This document shows positions 1 through 7,330 of a stretch of DNA of 11,839 nt, in pieces. Below the pieces are notes generated by a model. That model had not been told where the DNA came from. It saw nothing but the letters and a program-made list of their open reading frames with translations, and ran no database searches. How positions within the stretch are numbered: position 1 is the first letter of the stretch; every line of letters starts with the position of its first letter. Source of the stretch: an uncultured Clostridia bacterium (GTDB lineage Bacteria; Bacillota; Clostridia; Oscillospirales; Acutalibacteraceae); the NCBI GenBank assembly GCA_945227095.1, contig CALYOC010000007.1, forward strand, positions 1 to 11,839, read 5' to 3'. The position numbers and the translations under genes were made by a program.

Positions 1-42
1 TATTCAGACGTCACTGATACTGACCTCGGTGATACTCGTTAG
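1..42. other. Error-rich contig edge (degraded fusA sequence)
   Basis: Read in the fusA frame, these bases give no recognisable EF-G peptide and include a TAG at 40-42. EF-G should read V-G-G-x-I-P-K-E-Y here. The codons present (CTC GGT GAT ACT CGT TAG, then CAA at 43) each differ by roughly one base from plausible codons for that peptide (GTC or GGC, GGT, GTT or GCT, ATT, CCT, AAG, GAA), with no insertion or deletion. This is what a low-quality read end looks like, not a true mutation. The alternative is a chimeric join near base 43. Inference; no read data seen. Confidence 0.6.
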
Positions 43-519
43 CAATACATTCCTGGGGTTGACGCCGGTATCCAGGGCGCTATGAAATCCGGTACTGTTG
101 CGGGTTATCCCGTTGTCGATGTAAAGGTTACTCTTTATGACGGTTCTTATCACGAGGTCGACTCCTCTGAGATGGCGTTCTCCATTGCCGGTTCAATGGC
201 ATTTAAGGACGCTTGTAAGAAGGCATCACCGGTTCTTTTGGAGCCGATGATGAAGGTTGCAGTCGTAGTTCCCGAAGAGTATATGGGTGATGTTATCGGT
301 GACCTTAACTCTCGTCGCGGACAGATTTCCGGTATGGATGACCGTAACGGAGCAAAGCAGATTAACGCCAGAGTTCCGTTGTCTTGTATGTTTGGTTATG
401 CCACCGACCTTCGTTCATCAACACCGGGTAGAGGGGTATACTCACTGGAGCCGGACGGCTATGACCAGACTCCGAAGTCAATTTCCGAGGAGATTGTCGC
501 AAAGAGAGCTAAGAACTGA
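43..519 (+). CDS. fusA: Elongation factor G, C-terminal part (5' truncated)
   Basis: EF-G is the ribosome-associated GTPase that drives tRNA-mRNA translocation and, with RRF, ribosome recycling. Only about the last 158 codons are present, covering the end of domain IV and domain V; the GTPase domain lies off the left edge. Recognisable EF-G blocks are [13 protein letters not shown] just after the edge, [65 protein letters not shown] and [16 protein letters not shown]. The open frame starts at 43; the ATG at 82 is an internal methionine, not the true start. The residue before [10 protein letters not shown] is Cys in a position that is usually Glu in the EF-Gs I know, a minor divergence. The gene ends in TGA at 517-519. 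No terminator follows, so read-through into tuf is likely, as in a str operon. Confidence 0.93.
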   Translation, partial: QYIPGVDAGIQGAMKSGTVAGYPVVDVKVTLYDGSYHEVDSSEMAFSIAGSMAFKDACKKASPVLLEPMMKVAVVVPEEYMGDVIGDLNSRRGQISGMDDRNGAKQINARVPLSCMFGYATDLRSSTPGRGVYSLEPDGYDQTPKSISEEIVAKRAKN

Positions 520-569
520 TAAAATCGCAGTATTTAACTCATTTACGCAATAAAATTTTTAGAAAAGTA

Positions 570-598
570 TTGATATTTTCCTGTATTATTGTTAAAAT
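570..598 (+). promoter_or_regulatory. Sigma-A-type promoter for tuf
   Basis: TTGATA at 570-575, a 17 bp spacer, and TAAAAT at 593-598. Transcription would begin near 605, leaving a leader of about 60 nt that contains AGGAGG at 651-656, 9 nt before the tuf ATG. The position in the 146 bp fusA-tuf gap fits the common arrangement in which tuf has its own strong promoter besides operon read-through. Seen in sequence; activity is inferred. Confidence 0.6.
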
Positions 599-665
599 AA
601 GGTTAATAATGGTACTTATTAAGTATTAAAAAAATTAAGTTAAGATTTATAGGAGGAAAATTCCA

Positions 666-1862
666 ATGGCTAAAGAGAAATTTAACAGAGGCAAACCTCA
701 TGTTAACATTGGTACTATCGGTCACGTTGACCATGGTAAAACAACACTTACAGCAGCTATCACCAAGACCCTCGCTATGAAGGGCCAGGCTCAATTCGAA
801 GCTTACGATATGATCGATAAGGCTCCCGAAGAGAGAGAGCGTGGTATCACAATTAACACAGCTCATGTTGAGTATGAGACAGACGCTCGTCACTATACTC
901 ACGATGACTGCCCCGGACACGCCGACTACATCAAAAATATGATTACCGGTGCTGCTCAGATGGACGGTGCTATCCTTGTTATCGCCGCTTCTGACGGTCC
1001 TATGGCTCAGACAAGAGAGCACTTGCTCCTTGCTCGTCAGGTTGGTGTTCCTGCCATCATCGTATTCCTTAACAAATGCGACCAGGTAGATGACGAAGAG
1101 CTTCTTGAGCTTGTAGAGATGGAAGTTCAGGAACTTCTCGCTGAGTATGAGTTCGATGAGCACGCTCCCATCATCAAGGGTTCCGCTCTTAAGGCACTCG
1201 AGTATTCCGGCGACGATATCAACGCTCCCGAAATCGCTTGCATCTGGGAACTTATGGATGCTGTTGACAACTACATTCCTACTCCCGATCGTTCTTCCGA
1301 CCTTCCCTTCCTTATGCCTGTTGAGGACGTATTCACAATCTCCGGCCGTGGTACAGTTGCTACCGGTAGAGTAGAGCGTGGACAAATCACAACCGGTTCT
1401 GAGGTTGAAATCGTTGGTATTAAAGAGACTCAAAAGACTGTTATTACAGGTCTTGAGATGTTCAGAAAAACTCTTGACTATGCTGAGGCAGGAGATAACG
1501 TTGGTGCTCTTCTTCGTGGTATCGACAGAACTGCTATCGAAAGAGGACAGGTTCTTTGTGTTCCCGGCTCTATCAATCCTCACACAAAGTTCAAGGGTCA
1601 GGTTTATGTATTGACTAAGGACGAGGGTGGTCGTCACACACCGTTCTTCAACAACTATCGTCCTCAGTTCTATTTCAGAACAACTGATGTTACAGGCGTT
1701 ATTTCTCTTCCCGAGGGAACAGAGATGTGTATGCCCGGCGATAACGTAGATATGGATGTTGAGCTTATCACTCCTATCGCTATCGAAAAAGGTCTCCGCT
1801 TCGCTATCCGTGAGGGCGGACGCACAGTTGGTTCAGGTGTCGTAACTGAGATTTACGAATAA
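666..1862 (+). CDS. tuf: Elongation factor Tu
   Basis: EF-Tu delivers aminoacyl-tRNA to the ribosomal A site as the EF-Tu-GTP-aa-tRNA ternary complex in the cytoplasm. The protein has 398 residues, close to the usual 393-400. All G motifs are present: G1 GHVDHGKT (19-26), switch [13 protein letters not shown] (about 56-67), G3 DCPGH (81-85) with the catalytic His85, G4 NKCD (136-139) and G5 GSALKA (172-177). The beta-barrel domains 2 and 3 follow, including [18 protein letters not shown] and the C-terminal [15 protein letters not shown]. The start is set by AGGAGG at 651-656 and by the standard N-terminus [20 protein letters not shown]. It lies downstream of fusA in the str-operon order, has its own promoter, and is closed by a strong terminator. 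A long open frame on the opposite strand is a shadow of this codon-biased gene. Confidence 0.99.
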   Translation: MAKEKFNRGKPHVNIGTIGHVDHGKTTLTAAITKTLAMKGQAQFEAYDMIDKAPEERERGITINTAHVEYETDARHYTHDDCPGHADYIKNMITGAAQMDGAILVIAASDGPMAQTREHLLLARQVGVPAIIVFLNKCDQVDDEELLELVEMEVQELLAEYEFDEHAPIIKGSALKALEYSGDDINAPEIACIWELMDAVDNYIPTPDRSSDLPFLMPVEDVFTISGRGTVATGRVERGQITTGSEVEIVGIKETQKTVITGLEMFRKTLDYAEAGDNVGALLRGIDRTAIERGQVLCVPGSINPHTKFKGQVYVLTKDEGGRHTPFFNNYRPQFYFRTTDVTGVISLPEGTEMCMPGDNVDMDVELITPIAIEKGLRFAIREGGRTVGSGVVTEIYE

Positions 1863-1889
1863 TTTAAGTTTATTCATTAAACCGTAATT

Positions 1890-1926
1890 TAATCCCCGCT
1901 GCTATATGCAGTGGGGATTATTTTTT
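1890..1926 (+). terminator. Rho-independent terminator after tuf
   Basis: Stem arms TAATCCCCGCTGC (1890-1902) and GCAGTGGGGATTA (1908-1920) pair over 13 positions with a single G-U wobble. The loop is TATAT and a run of six T follows at 1921-1926. It starts 27 bases after the tuf stop and ends the fusA-tuf transcript. Confidence 0.92.
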
Positions 1927-1992
1927 GCGTTTTACTATATTGAATCATCATATTCCGTTTTGACGGTTGGGAGTCTTCGGTACTTATTGGTG

Positions 1993-2021
1993 TTGACTTA
2001 GCATATAAAATAAAGTAAAAT
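1993..2021 (+). promoter_or_regulatory. Sigma-A-type promoter for murT-gatD
   Basis: TTGACT at 1993-1998, a 17 bp spacer, and TAAAAT at 2016-2021. The start point would be near 2028, with a short leader carrying AGAGGG at 2047-2052 before the murT ATG. It lies after the tuf terminator, so murT-gatD should be an independent unit. Confidence 0.62.
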
Positions 2022-2058
2022 ATTTTTAGTGAATTTTTGTTGATAAAGAGGGCTTTAA

Positions 2059-3396
2059 ATGAAAGCAAAATTGGCTGTTTTGGCGGCAAAGGCAGCCGCA
2101 CTTGCCGCAGGTGCGGCAGGCGGAAAATCCTCCTCAATGCCCGGTGCAGTTGCGCTTAGGATATGTCCTAATTTAATTGAGGTGCTGTCAAAGCAAGTTC
2201 GCAAGGGAATAATTGTAACCTGCGGTACAAACGGAAAAACGACGACAAACAACCTTATGTGTTCTGCCTTGGAGGGCAAGGGCTATAAGGTCGTATGCAA
2301 TAAGCTCGGTGCCAATATGATAAACGGTGTTGCAACGGCATTTGCTCTGGCCGCGGGTAGCGACGGCAGAATAGATGCCGATTATGCGGCGATTGAAATT
2401 GATGAAGCGAGCGCACCGAAGGTTTTTAAGTATATGAGACCGGATGTTATGGTTATAACAAATCTTTTCCGTGACCAGCTTGACAGATACGGAGAGATTG
2501 ACATAACTGCCGACCTTTTGAAATCTGCTATTGAAATGGTTCCTAAATTGACATTGGTTTTGAACGGCGATGACCCTCTGTGTGCACAGTTTGGTGTGAA
2601 GGAAAACCGTAAATCGGTATTTTACGGCATTTCCGAACAGGTGTTGCCGCAGACCGATGACACCAAGGAAGGAAGATTCTGTCCTGTGTGCGGAGCTCAA
2701 ATGTGGTTCGACTATTATCATTACAGTCAGCTCGGCAAGTACGAATGTCCGAAATGTGCGTTTAAAAGACCTCGAATTGATGTTGAGGTCAAGAATGTTG
2801 ACTTGGGCACTCCTATGAGGTTTACGATAAATAATAAGCCGATGGTGCTCAATTATAAGGGATTTTACAATATATACAATATGATTGCCGTATATGCCGG
2901 TTTGAGCGCACTCGGAGAGGATACGAATGATTTTCAAAATCTTCTCAAGGGCTATAAGCCTCAAATCGGAAGAATGGAGGAAATTGTCCTTTGCGGAAAA
3001 CCCGTTATTCTCAATCTTGCAAAAAACCCTGCCGGATTTAATCAGGCTATACAAACCGTTTTGACGGATAAGCGAAAAAAAGATATTATTATTGCCATAA
3101 ATGACAATGCCAATGACGGAAGAGATGTATCTTGGCTTTGGGATGTCGATTTTGAGCTTGTAGCCGATGAATATATGAATACCCTTACCTGTACGGGAAA
3201 AAGGCTTTATGATATAGCTTTGCGCTTTAAATACAGCGATGTCAAGGTTGATGAAATTACATCCGATATGAAGAGTGCTATTGAAAAGGCGATAAAAACG
3301 GATAGCGAAGTATGTTATGTGCTGGTAAATTACAGTGCTATGTATACCACCGAGGACATAATGCTTGAGCTTAAAAAGAAATATGGGGGTGCATAA
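2059..3396 (+). CDS. murT: Lipid II isoglutaminyl synthase, Mur ligase-like subunit MurT
   Basis: MurT and GatD form the cytoplasmic enzyme that converts the alpha-carboxyl of D-Glu at position 2 of the lipid II stem peptide to D-isoglutamine, using ATP and glutamine-derived ammonia. The 445-residue protein has the Mur ligase P-loop CGTNGKTTT (55-63), the acidic block AIEIDEA (111-117) and the MurT hallmark NLFRDQLDRYGE (135-146). A four-cysteine zinc ribbon (C208, C211, C230, C233) sits inside the central domain. The C-terminal DUF1727 region has NDNANDGRDVSWLWD (348-362). D349 lies in the position described for S. aureus MurT as completing the GatD catalytic triad. The alanine/glycine-rich N-terminus ending in a GGKSSSMPG-type loop is usual for the family. 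The start is ATG 2059, with AGAGGG six bases upstream. The stop lies one base before the gatD start, so the two subunits are translationally linked. FolC/MurE-type ligases are excluded by the zinc ribbon and the RDQLDRYGE block. Confidence 0.96.
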   Translation: MKAKLAVLAAKAAALAAGAAGGKSSSMPGAVALRICPNLIEVLSKQVRKGIIVTCGTNGKTTTNNLMCSALEGKGYKVVCNKLGANMINGVATAFALAAGSDGRIDADYAAIEIDEASAPKVFKYMRPDVMVITNLFRDQLDRYGEIDITADLLKSAIEMVPKLTLVLNGDDPLCAQFGVKENRKSVFYGISEQVLPQTDDTKEGRFCPVCGAQMWFDYYHYSQLGKYECPKCAFKRPRIDVEVKNVDLGTPMRFTINNKPMVLNYKGFYNIYNMIAVYAGLSALGEDTNDFQNLLKGYKPQIGRMEEIVLCGKPVILNLAKNPAGFNQAIQTVLTDKRKKDIIIAINDNANDGRDVSWLWDVDFELVADEYMNTLTCTGKRLYDIALRFKYSDVKVDEITSDMKSAIEKAIKTDSEVCYVLVNYSAMYTTEDIMLELKKKYGGA

Positions 3397-3397
3397 G

Positions 3398-4129
3398 GTG
3401 AAGAGAGTTGTAAATATACTTCATATGTACCCTGATTTGCTCAACTTGTACGGTGATAAGGGAAATATCGAGTGTCTTAAAAAGCGCCTTGAATGGCGCG
3501 GAATTGAGGTAAATGTCAAATCATGTACCTTTCAGGACAACAGTATTGATTTAGACAATACTGACATTGTATTTTTAGGAGGCGGCTCCGATAGAGAGCA
3601 AAAAATTGTCTGTGAGGCTCTGCTCAAGCAAAAGCAGCGGCTTAAAGAATATGTCGAGAATTCGGGTGTACTGCTTGCAGTATGCGGCGGTTATCAGCTT
3701 CTGGGCAAGTATTATCAGCTTGAAGATGAGAAGATTGAAGGACTCTCGATTCTCGATATATATACCGAGCAGGGCAAAAAGCGGCTAATAGGCAATATTG
3801 TTCTGCACAACGATGAAATAGGCGCGGACATAGTCGGCTTTGAGAACCACGGAGGGCGCACATATACGGGGAATTATAAAAATCTCGGCTCGGTTGTCAA
3901 AGGGTATGGAAACACCGGTAAAAGCGGCTTTGAAGGTGTTGTTTACAAAAATGTTTTTGCCACATATTTGCACGGACCGCTTCTCCCGAAAAATCCGAAA
4001 CTTTGCGACCATATTTTAAAGAGGGTGTTGGAGAAAAAATATCCCGACAACTCATCACTCGCACCTCTTGACGATGAAACAGAAATTAAGGCAAATGAAT
4101 ATATGAAGGAGATTATCCTTTCAAAATAA
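3398..4129 (+). CDS. gatD: Lipid II isoglutaminyl synthase, glutamine amidotransferase subunit GatD
   Basis: GatD hydrolyses glutamine and passes ammonia to MurT for amidation of lipid II. It is a class I (triad) glutamine amidotransferase of the CobB/CobQ-like type. I chose the GTG at 3398, one base after the murT stop. A G-rich SD (GGGGG, 3385-3389) is well placed for it, and the protein then starts KRVVNILHMYPDLLNLYGD and is 243 residues long, the family length. An in-frame ATG at 3383 would add five residues inside murT. The family blocks are LYGDKGNIECL, FLGGGSDREQ (59-68), the nucleophile elbow AVCGGYQLLG with Cys96, and YLHGPLLPKNP with His192. The third triad member, Asp, is supplied by MurT. 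It lacks the adenosylcobyrinate synthase domain, so this is not cobalamin synthesis. A strong terminator follows nine bases after the stop. Confidence 0.95.
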   Translation: MKRVVNILHMYPDLLNLYGDKGNIECLKKRLEWRGIEVNVKSCTFQDNSIDLDNTDIVFLGGGSDREQKIVCEALLKQKQRLKEYVENSGVLLAVCGGYQLLGKYYQLEDEKIEGLSILDIYTEQGKKRLIGNIVLHNDEIGADIVGFENHGGRTYTGNYKNLGSVVKGYGNTGKSGFEGVVYKNVFATYLHGPLLPKNPKLCDHILKRVLEKKYPDNSSLAPLDDETEIKANEYMKEIILSK

Positions 4130-4137
4130 TCGTTGTA

Positions 4138-4175
4138 ACCTCATATGGCAAATCGGCCATATGAGGTATTTTTTT
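4138..4175 (+). terminator. Rho-independent terminator after gatD
   Basis: A perfect 12 bp stem, ACCTCATATGGC (4138-4149) and GCCATATGAGGT (4156-4167), has the six-base loop AAATCG and is followed by A and seven T (4169-4175). Confidence 0.93.
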
Positions 4176-4216
4176 GCCGTGGATTTTAAAAAACTCGGCT
4201 TGCTTTTTATTTTCGC

Positions 4217-4246
4217 TATTATCTATCATAATTATGATAGATAATA
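4217..4246. repeat. Perfect 30 bp palindrome (copy 1)
   Basis: Half-sites TATTATCTATCATAA and TTATGATAGATAATA match over all 15 positions with no spacer, centred between 4231 and 4232. The second copy is at 4636-4667. The form suits a dimeric regulator operator better than an RNA hairpin, since no loop is left. The A/T-rich dyad recalls Fur/PerR-type boxes but does not match their 7-1-7 layout. Confidence 0.85.
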
Positions 4247-4440
4247 AAATCGGTAATAAATCATTCTTTACTTTGATGCGGCGAAAAAACTGCTTTTGAG
4301 TTAAAATCATAAAAAATCAGATATTTTTTGCTCACTTTTTTAAGCTTAAATTTTAGCTGATTTTTGCCATTGTAATAATATTTAAAAAAATATATCTTTT
4401 ATTACCGGTTTGTTTTTCAGGGAAAAAACAAGCCGATTTT
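4246..4440. other. Nested inverted repeats, possible structured RNA
   Basis: Several long-range arms fit a branched fold. CGGTAATAAA (4251-4260) is complementary to TTTATTACCG (4398-4407). AAAATCGG (4246-4253) is complementary to CCGATTTT (4433-4440) and competes for the same CGG. Between those right arms, CGGTTTGTTTTT (4406-4417) and AAAAACAAGCCG (4424-4435) form a 12 bp hairpin with one wobble, followed by ATTTT. Inside, AAAAATCAG (4312-4320) pairs with CTGATTTTT (4357-4365) around the palindrome TTTAAGCTTAAA (4339-4350). Low sequence complexity raises the chance of such matches, so an RNA function is only a suggestion. Confidence 0.3.
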
Positions 4441-4485
4441 GTGTACAATCAGTGAAATTCCTTGTATTTATAGGGAAAATAGATA

Positions 4486-4503
4486 TAAAGTAAATATACT
4501 TTA
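4486..4503. repeat. Short dyad TAAAGTA-N4-TACTTTA
   Basis: Seven-base arms at 4486-4492 and 4497-4503 flank AATA. It could be a small operator or a chance match in AT-rich DNA. Confidence 0.4.
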
Positions 4504-4635
4504 CAGATAATCGCTTTTTACATTTTTTTATCTTCGGATATACTTTGCGCCGTTTTCGGCATTTTGAAGTTTTAAAATACTCCGAGACAGATTTGAAACA
4601 GTTGTTTTACCACTGAAAATGCCACAAAATACATA

Positions 4636-4667
4636 TTTATACCTATCATAATTATGATAAATATAAA
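4636..4667. repeat. Imperfect 32 bp palindrome (copy 2)
   Basis: The core TATCATAATTATGATA (4644-4659) is a perfect dyad. Outer arms TTTATA (4636-4641) and TATAAA (4662-4667) also pair, leaving two mismatched positions on each side. It shares 21 of 23 positions with copy 1 (4221-4243 against 4641-4663); both differences are transitions and both break symmetry here. It lies about 65-95 bases upstream of the next start codon, a natural place for an operator. Confidence 0.8.
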
Positions 4668-4680
4668 CATTTTTGATTTT

Positions 4681-4709
4681 TTCACCTTTTTTGTGCCTTT
4701 GAATATGAT
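4681..4709 (+). promoter_or_regulatory. Weak candidate promoter for the small membrane protein gene
   Basis: TTCACC (4681-4686), 17 bp, then TATGAT (4704-4709). The -35 matches only four of six consensus bases. The start point would fall near 4716, just before the SD, giving a very short leader. If real, palindrome copy 2 lies directly upstream of it. Confidence 0.25.
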
Positions 4710-4729
4710 ATAGGTACGAGGTGTTTGAT

Positions 4730-5071
4730 ATGGAATTTGTAGTTGTAGCAATATTGTGCTTTTTTGCACTTATAGGTATTCTTACTGCCGTGAGCTGGGT
4801 TGAAATGTGCGTGTGCGCTTCAGAGAACAGGAAGAATTATTTAATTATTCCCGTCGGCGCGGAATGTAGGGATATTGATCTTGTCATCACCGGCGCGGTG
4901 GTGCAGGCAAAGCACATCTCTGCGGCCGGTGACACACAGATTATTATTCTCGACTTAGGTATTGACGAGCAGTCAAAAAATGTTGTGAAGATAAAAACTA
5001 CTAAATATGAAAATATATCTCTTTTAACTCCCGAACAGTTGAAAAACTATTTCCTTTATAGTAAAATATAA
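4730..5071 (+). CDS. Small single-pass membrane protein, function unknown
   Basis: I do not recognise a named family. The 113-residue product has one hydrophobic segment at its N-terminus (about residues 2-24), rich in V, I, L and F, followed by a soluble domain. That domain begins YLIIPVGAECRDIDLVITGAVVQAK, has a beta-strand-like block IIILDLGID (71-79), and ends LLTPEQLKNYF. The pattern of alternating hydrophobic strands and a DLG-type turn suggests a small alpha/beta fold. Cysteines at 10, 27, 29 and 46 show no metal-site spacing. The ATG at 4730 is preferred over the GTG at 4721 because GAGGTG (4718-4723) gives a correct SD distance only for the ATG. It stands alone between the gatD terminator and the recD2 promoter. 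From memory, similar small proteins occur near recD2/comFC/mreB in related gut Clostridia, which is inference and unchecked. Confidence 0.75.
   Translation: MEFVVVAILCFFALIGILTAVSWVEMCVCASENRKNYLIIPVGAECRDIDLVITGAVVQAKHISAAGDTQIIILDLGIDEQSKNVVKIKTTKYENISLLTPEQLKNYFLYSKI
5039..5067 (+). promoter_or_regulatory. Sigma-A-type promoter for recD2-comFC-mreB
   Basis: TTGAAA (5039-5044), 17 bp, then TAAAAT (5062-5067). It overlaps the last codons of the preceding gene and gives a start near 5074, leaving about 55 bases of leader before the recD2 ATG. The leader contains a short TGCGC/GCGCA hairpin at about 5087-5100 and the SD AGAGGT (5117-5122). Confidence 0.5.
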
Positions 5072-5127
5072 TATATTATTTATAATTGCGCTGTTGCGCA
5101 GTGAATCCTAAAAGACAGAGGTAAGCA

Positions 5128-7326
5128 ATGCAGGAAGATTCGCAGCAAATATCCGGTTGTGTCGAAGAAATAACATTCAGAAACTCACAAAGCGGCTTTA
5201 CAGTTATCAAGCTTATTCATCTCGGCGAGCAGATAACCGCTGTGGGTTTAATGCCTGCCGTTCAGGTGGGAGAGAATGTGCGGCTGACCGGTGAGTGGCA
5301 GATACATAAAACCTTCGGACATCAGTTCAGGGTTGAGAGCTGCGTTTCCTCAATGCCTGCCGATTTAGGCTCAATGTTTCGCTATCTTGCGTCGGGTGCT
5401 ATCAAGGGGATAGGTGTGTCCACGGCTGAAAAGATAGTTGAAAAATTTGGAGCTGATGTTTTCAATGTGTTGGAAAATGACCCTGAAGCCCTCTCGCAGA
5501 TAAAGGGTATAAGTTACAACAGCGCGAAGAAAATCTGTGAGAGCTTTAAGCAGCAGCAAAGGACGAGGGAAACCATTGAGGAACTCCAAAATATGGGGCT
5601 CACTCCGGCGGAGAGTATGCGCGCGTTCAATGTTTACGGCAATAGGATAACCGAGAAGTTTGAGGAAAATCCGTATATACTCTGCGACGAAGATATAGGC
5701 ATTCCGTTTGACCGCGCGGACGAAATTGTTTTAAAGCTTTCCGCGCGGCCGCATGAGTTTGTCCGAATTATGGCGGGAATCAAGTACATTCTCACTCACA
5801 ATTTGGGCAACGGACACACCTGCGTTCCGCGTGAACTGATTATCAAGCCCGCGGAAAATCTGCTCGGTTGTGACAGCGACTCGGCTGAAATTGCGGTGGA
5901 CAACCTTATTTCATCGGGAGAGGTAATCGAGCGAGTGCTGGACGGAAGACCGTTTTTATTTTTACCCGATATATATGAAGCGGAGTTTGAAATAGCGCAG
6001 TTTATGAAGCGTCAGGTTGAGTATCCGCCCGTACCTGTGTCATCGCTTGAGAGCAGGATAGAAATCATTGAAGCTCGCTTGGGAATACAGTACGAACAGA
6101 TACAGAAAAAGGCGATAAAAATTGCGCTTGAAAAGGGAATGCTGATTCTCACCGGCGGACCCGGAACAGGAAAGACGACAACGCTCAACGGTATAATCAG
6201 GCTTTTGCAGAACAGCGGTTTAGATATTGCGCTGACCGCGCCCACGGGCAGAGCGGCAAAGCGAATTACCGAGATAACCGGATTTGACGCGAGTACAATT
6301 CACCGACTTTTAGAGGTCGAATGGGACAAGCGTGACAACCCTGTTTTTACAAGGAATGAGCGAAACCCTCTCGATTATGACGCGGTTATAATCGACGAGG
6401 TTTCAATGGTTGACGTCAAGTTGTTCGCCGCTCTGCTGAAGGCGTTGCCCCTGGGTTGCCGAATTATTATGGTTGGAGACTTTGACCAGCTTCCGCCTGT
6501 CGGTGCCGGAAACATATTACAGGATTTGATAAGTTGGGGGAAAATCGAGGTTGTCAAACTCACCGAGATTTTCAGGCAATCTATGACAAGTGCTATTATC
6601 AAGAACGCGCACAGTATTGTCCGCGGAGAAATACCCGACTTAAATTCAACGGACGGCGACTTTTTCTTTATCAATAATGAAAATACATCATCTGCGGCAG
6701 CCGAGACGGCGGATTTAGTCTGCCGAAGGCTCAAAAAAGCCTATAATTATTCGCCTGTGGATGACATTCAGGTTCTCTGTGCCTCCCGAATAGGGGAAAC
6801 GGGGACTGTAAATATGAATAAAATTATTCAACAAAAGCTCAATCCCAAGCAAAAGGGAAAAAAGGAACTTGTGCATAACGGATATGTTCTCAGAGAGGGC
6901 GACAAGGTTATGCAGATTAAGAATAATTATGACATTTTTTGGACAAATCTTGACGATATGAGCGAAGGCACCGGAGTTTATAACGGCGATATCGGAAAAC
7001 TTGTAAACATTGATATGGCGAACGCGCAGGTTCAGATACTTTTTGACGAGCGGTTGGCGACATATACCTTTGAGCAATGCGCAGATGTCGAACTTGCGTA
7101 TGCCGTCACGGTGCACAAGAGTCAGGGAAGCGAGTTTTGCGCGGTTGTAATGCCGGCGGTCGGAGTGCCTGCGCGCCTTTGTTACAGGAATCTGTTATAC
7201 ACGGCGGTCACACGGGCGAAGAAGCTTTTGGTAATTGTCGGGACGCGTTCCGAGATTGAAAGAATGATTAAAAATGACAAAAAGGCAAAGCGCTTCTCCG
7301 CGCTGAGATATTTTTTGGAGTTATAG
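5128..7326 (+). CDS. recD2: RecD-like DNA helicase (RecD2/TraA type)
   Basis: RecD2 is a 5'-3' superfamily 1B DNA helicase of bacteria without RecBC and acts in repair and replication-fork maintenance. At 732 residues the length is usual. The N-terminal OB-like region (about 1-75) is followed by helix-hairpin-helix repeats (GAIKGIGVSTAEKIVEKFG, 90-108; QIKGISYNSAKKI, 124-136). The motor motifs are in order: Walker A GGPGTGKTTT (343-352), Ia APTGRAAKRI (371-380), Walker B IIDEVSMVD (421-429), III GDFDQLPPVG (450-459), IV IFRQS (481-485), V VYNGDIG (617-623), VI TVHKSQGSE (661-669) and YTAVTRAK (691-698). The HhH region separates RecD2 from RecBCD-type RecD. The start at ATG 5128 is supported by AGAGGT (5117-5122). 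It is the first gene of a tight cluster, with comFC starting four bases after its stop. The linkage is positional; no shared pathway is shown. Confidence 0.96.
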   Translation: MQEDSQQISGCVEEITFRNSQSGFTVIKLIHLGEQITAVGLMPAVQVGENVRLTGEWQIHKTFGHQFRVESCVSSMPADLGSMFRYLASGAIKGIGVSTAEKIVEKFGADVFNVLENDPEALSQIKGISYNSAKKICESFKQQQRTRETIEELQNMGLTPAESMRAFNVYGNRITEKFEENPYILCDEDIGIPFDRADEIVLKLSARPHEFVRIMAGIKYILTHNLGNGHTCVPRELIIKPAENLLGCDSDSAEIAVDNLISSGEVIERVLDGRPFLFLPDIYEAEFEIAQFMKRQVEYPPVPVSSLESRIEIIEARLGIQYEQIQKKAIKIALEKGMLILTGGPGTGKTTTLNGIIRLLQNSGLDIALTAPTGRAAKRITEITGFDASTIHRLLEVEWDKRDNPVFTRNERNPLDYDAVIIDEVSMVDVKLFAALLKALPLGCRIIMVGDFDQLPPVGAGNILQDLISWGKIEVVKLTEIFRQSMTSAIIKNAHSIVRGEIPDLNSTDGDFFFINNENTSSAAAETADLVCRRLKKAYNYSPVDDIQVLCASRIGETGTVNMNKIIQQKLNPKQKGKKELVHNGYVLREGDKVMQIKNNYDIFWTNLDDMSEGTGVYNGDIGKLVNIDMANAQVQILFDERLATYTFEQCADVELAYAVTVHKSQGSEFCAVVMPAVGVPARLCYRNLLYTAVTRAKKLLVIVGTRSEIERMIKNDKKAKRFSALRYFLEL

Positions 7327-7330
7327 GATA

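Larger units (their letters stand above)
4176..4729. other. Gene-free AT-rich intergenic region rich in dyads
   Basis: About 550 bases lie between the gatD terminator and the next start codon with no convincing gene on either strand. The two short reverse-strand open frames here run through the terminator or the palindromes, lack family features and are not supported. The stretch is much more AT-rich than its neighbours. It contains two copies of a palindrome with the core TATCATAATTATGATA, nested inverted repeats at 4246-4440, and a smaller dyad at 4486-4503. No tRNA-like or known riboswitch pattern was recognised. It could be an operator-bearing upstream region, a small RNA locus, or a decayed small mobile repeat. 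The sequence alone does not decide. Confidence 0.6.

Noticed and set aside
40..42. A nonsense mutation (TAG) disrupting fusA
   Set aside because: fusA is essential, and the surrounding bases look like accumulated sequencing errors at a contig end.
603..1637. A 344-codon open frame on the reverse strand opposite tuf
   Set aside because: It is fully antisense to an unambiguous EF-Tu gene. Strong codon bias in tuf removes stop codons from the opposite strand. It has no family features and no ribosome site.
2188..3054. A 288-codon reverse-strand open frame within murT
   Set aside because: It overlaps the conserved MurT P-loop, zinc ribbon and Mur ligase blocks; its translation has no recognisable domain.
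4217..4246. A standard Fur or PerR box
   Set aside because: Those boxes are 7-1-7 with an odd centre (TGATAATnATTATCA or TTATAATnATTATAA); this dyad has an even AATT centre and different half-sites.
4113..4310. A 65-codon reverse-strand open frame in the intergenic region
   Set aside because: It runs through the gatD terminator and the palindrome, with no SD or recognised domain.
4217..4667. An insertion sequence or complete MITE bounded by the palindromes
   Set aside because: No transposase remnant and no target-site duplication could be seen, and each end is itself a palindrome rather than one arm of a terminal inverted repeat. Kept only as a possibility in the findings.
5087..5100. A terminator before recD2 (TGCGC/GCGCA hairpin)
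   Set aside because: The stem is only five pairs and no T-run follows; it lies between promoter and start codon of recD2.
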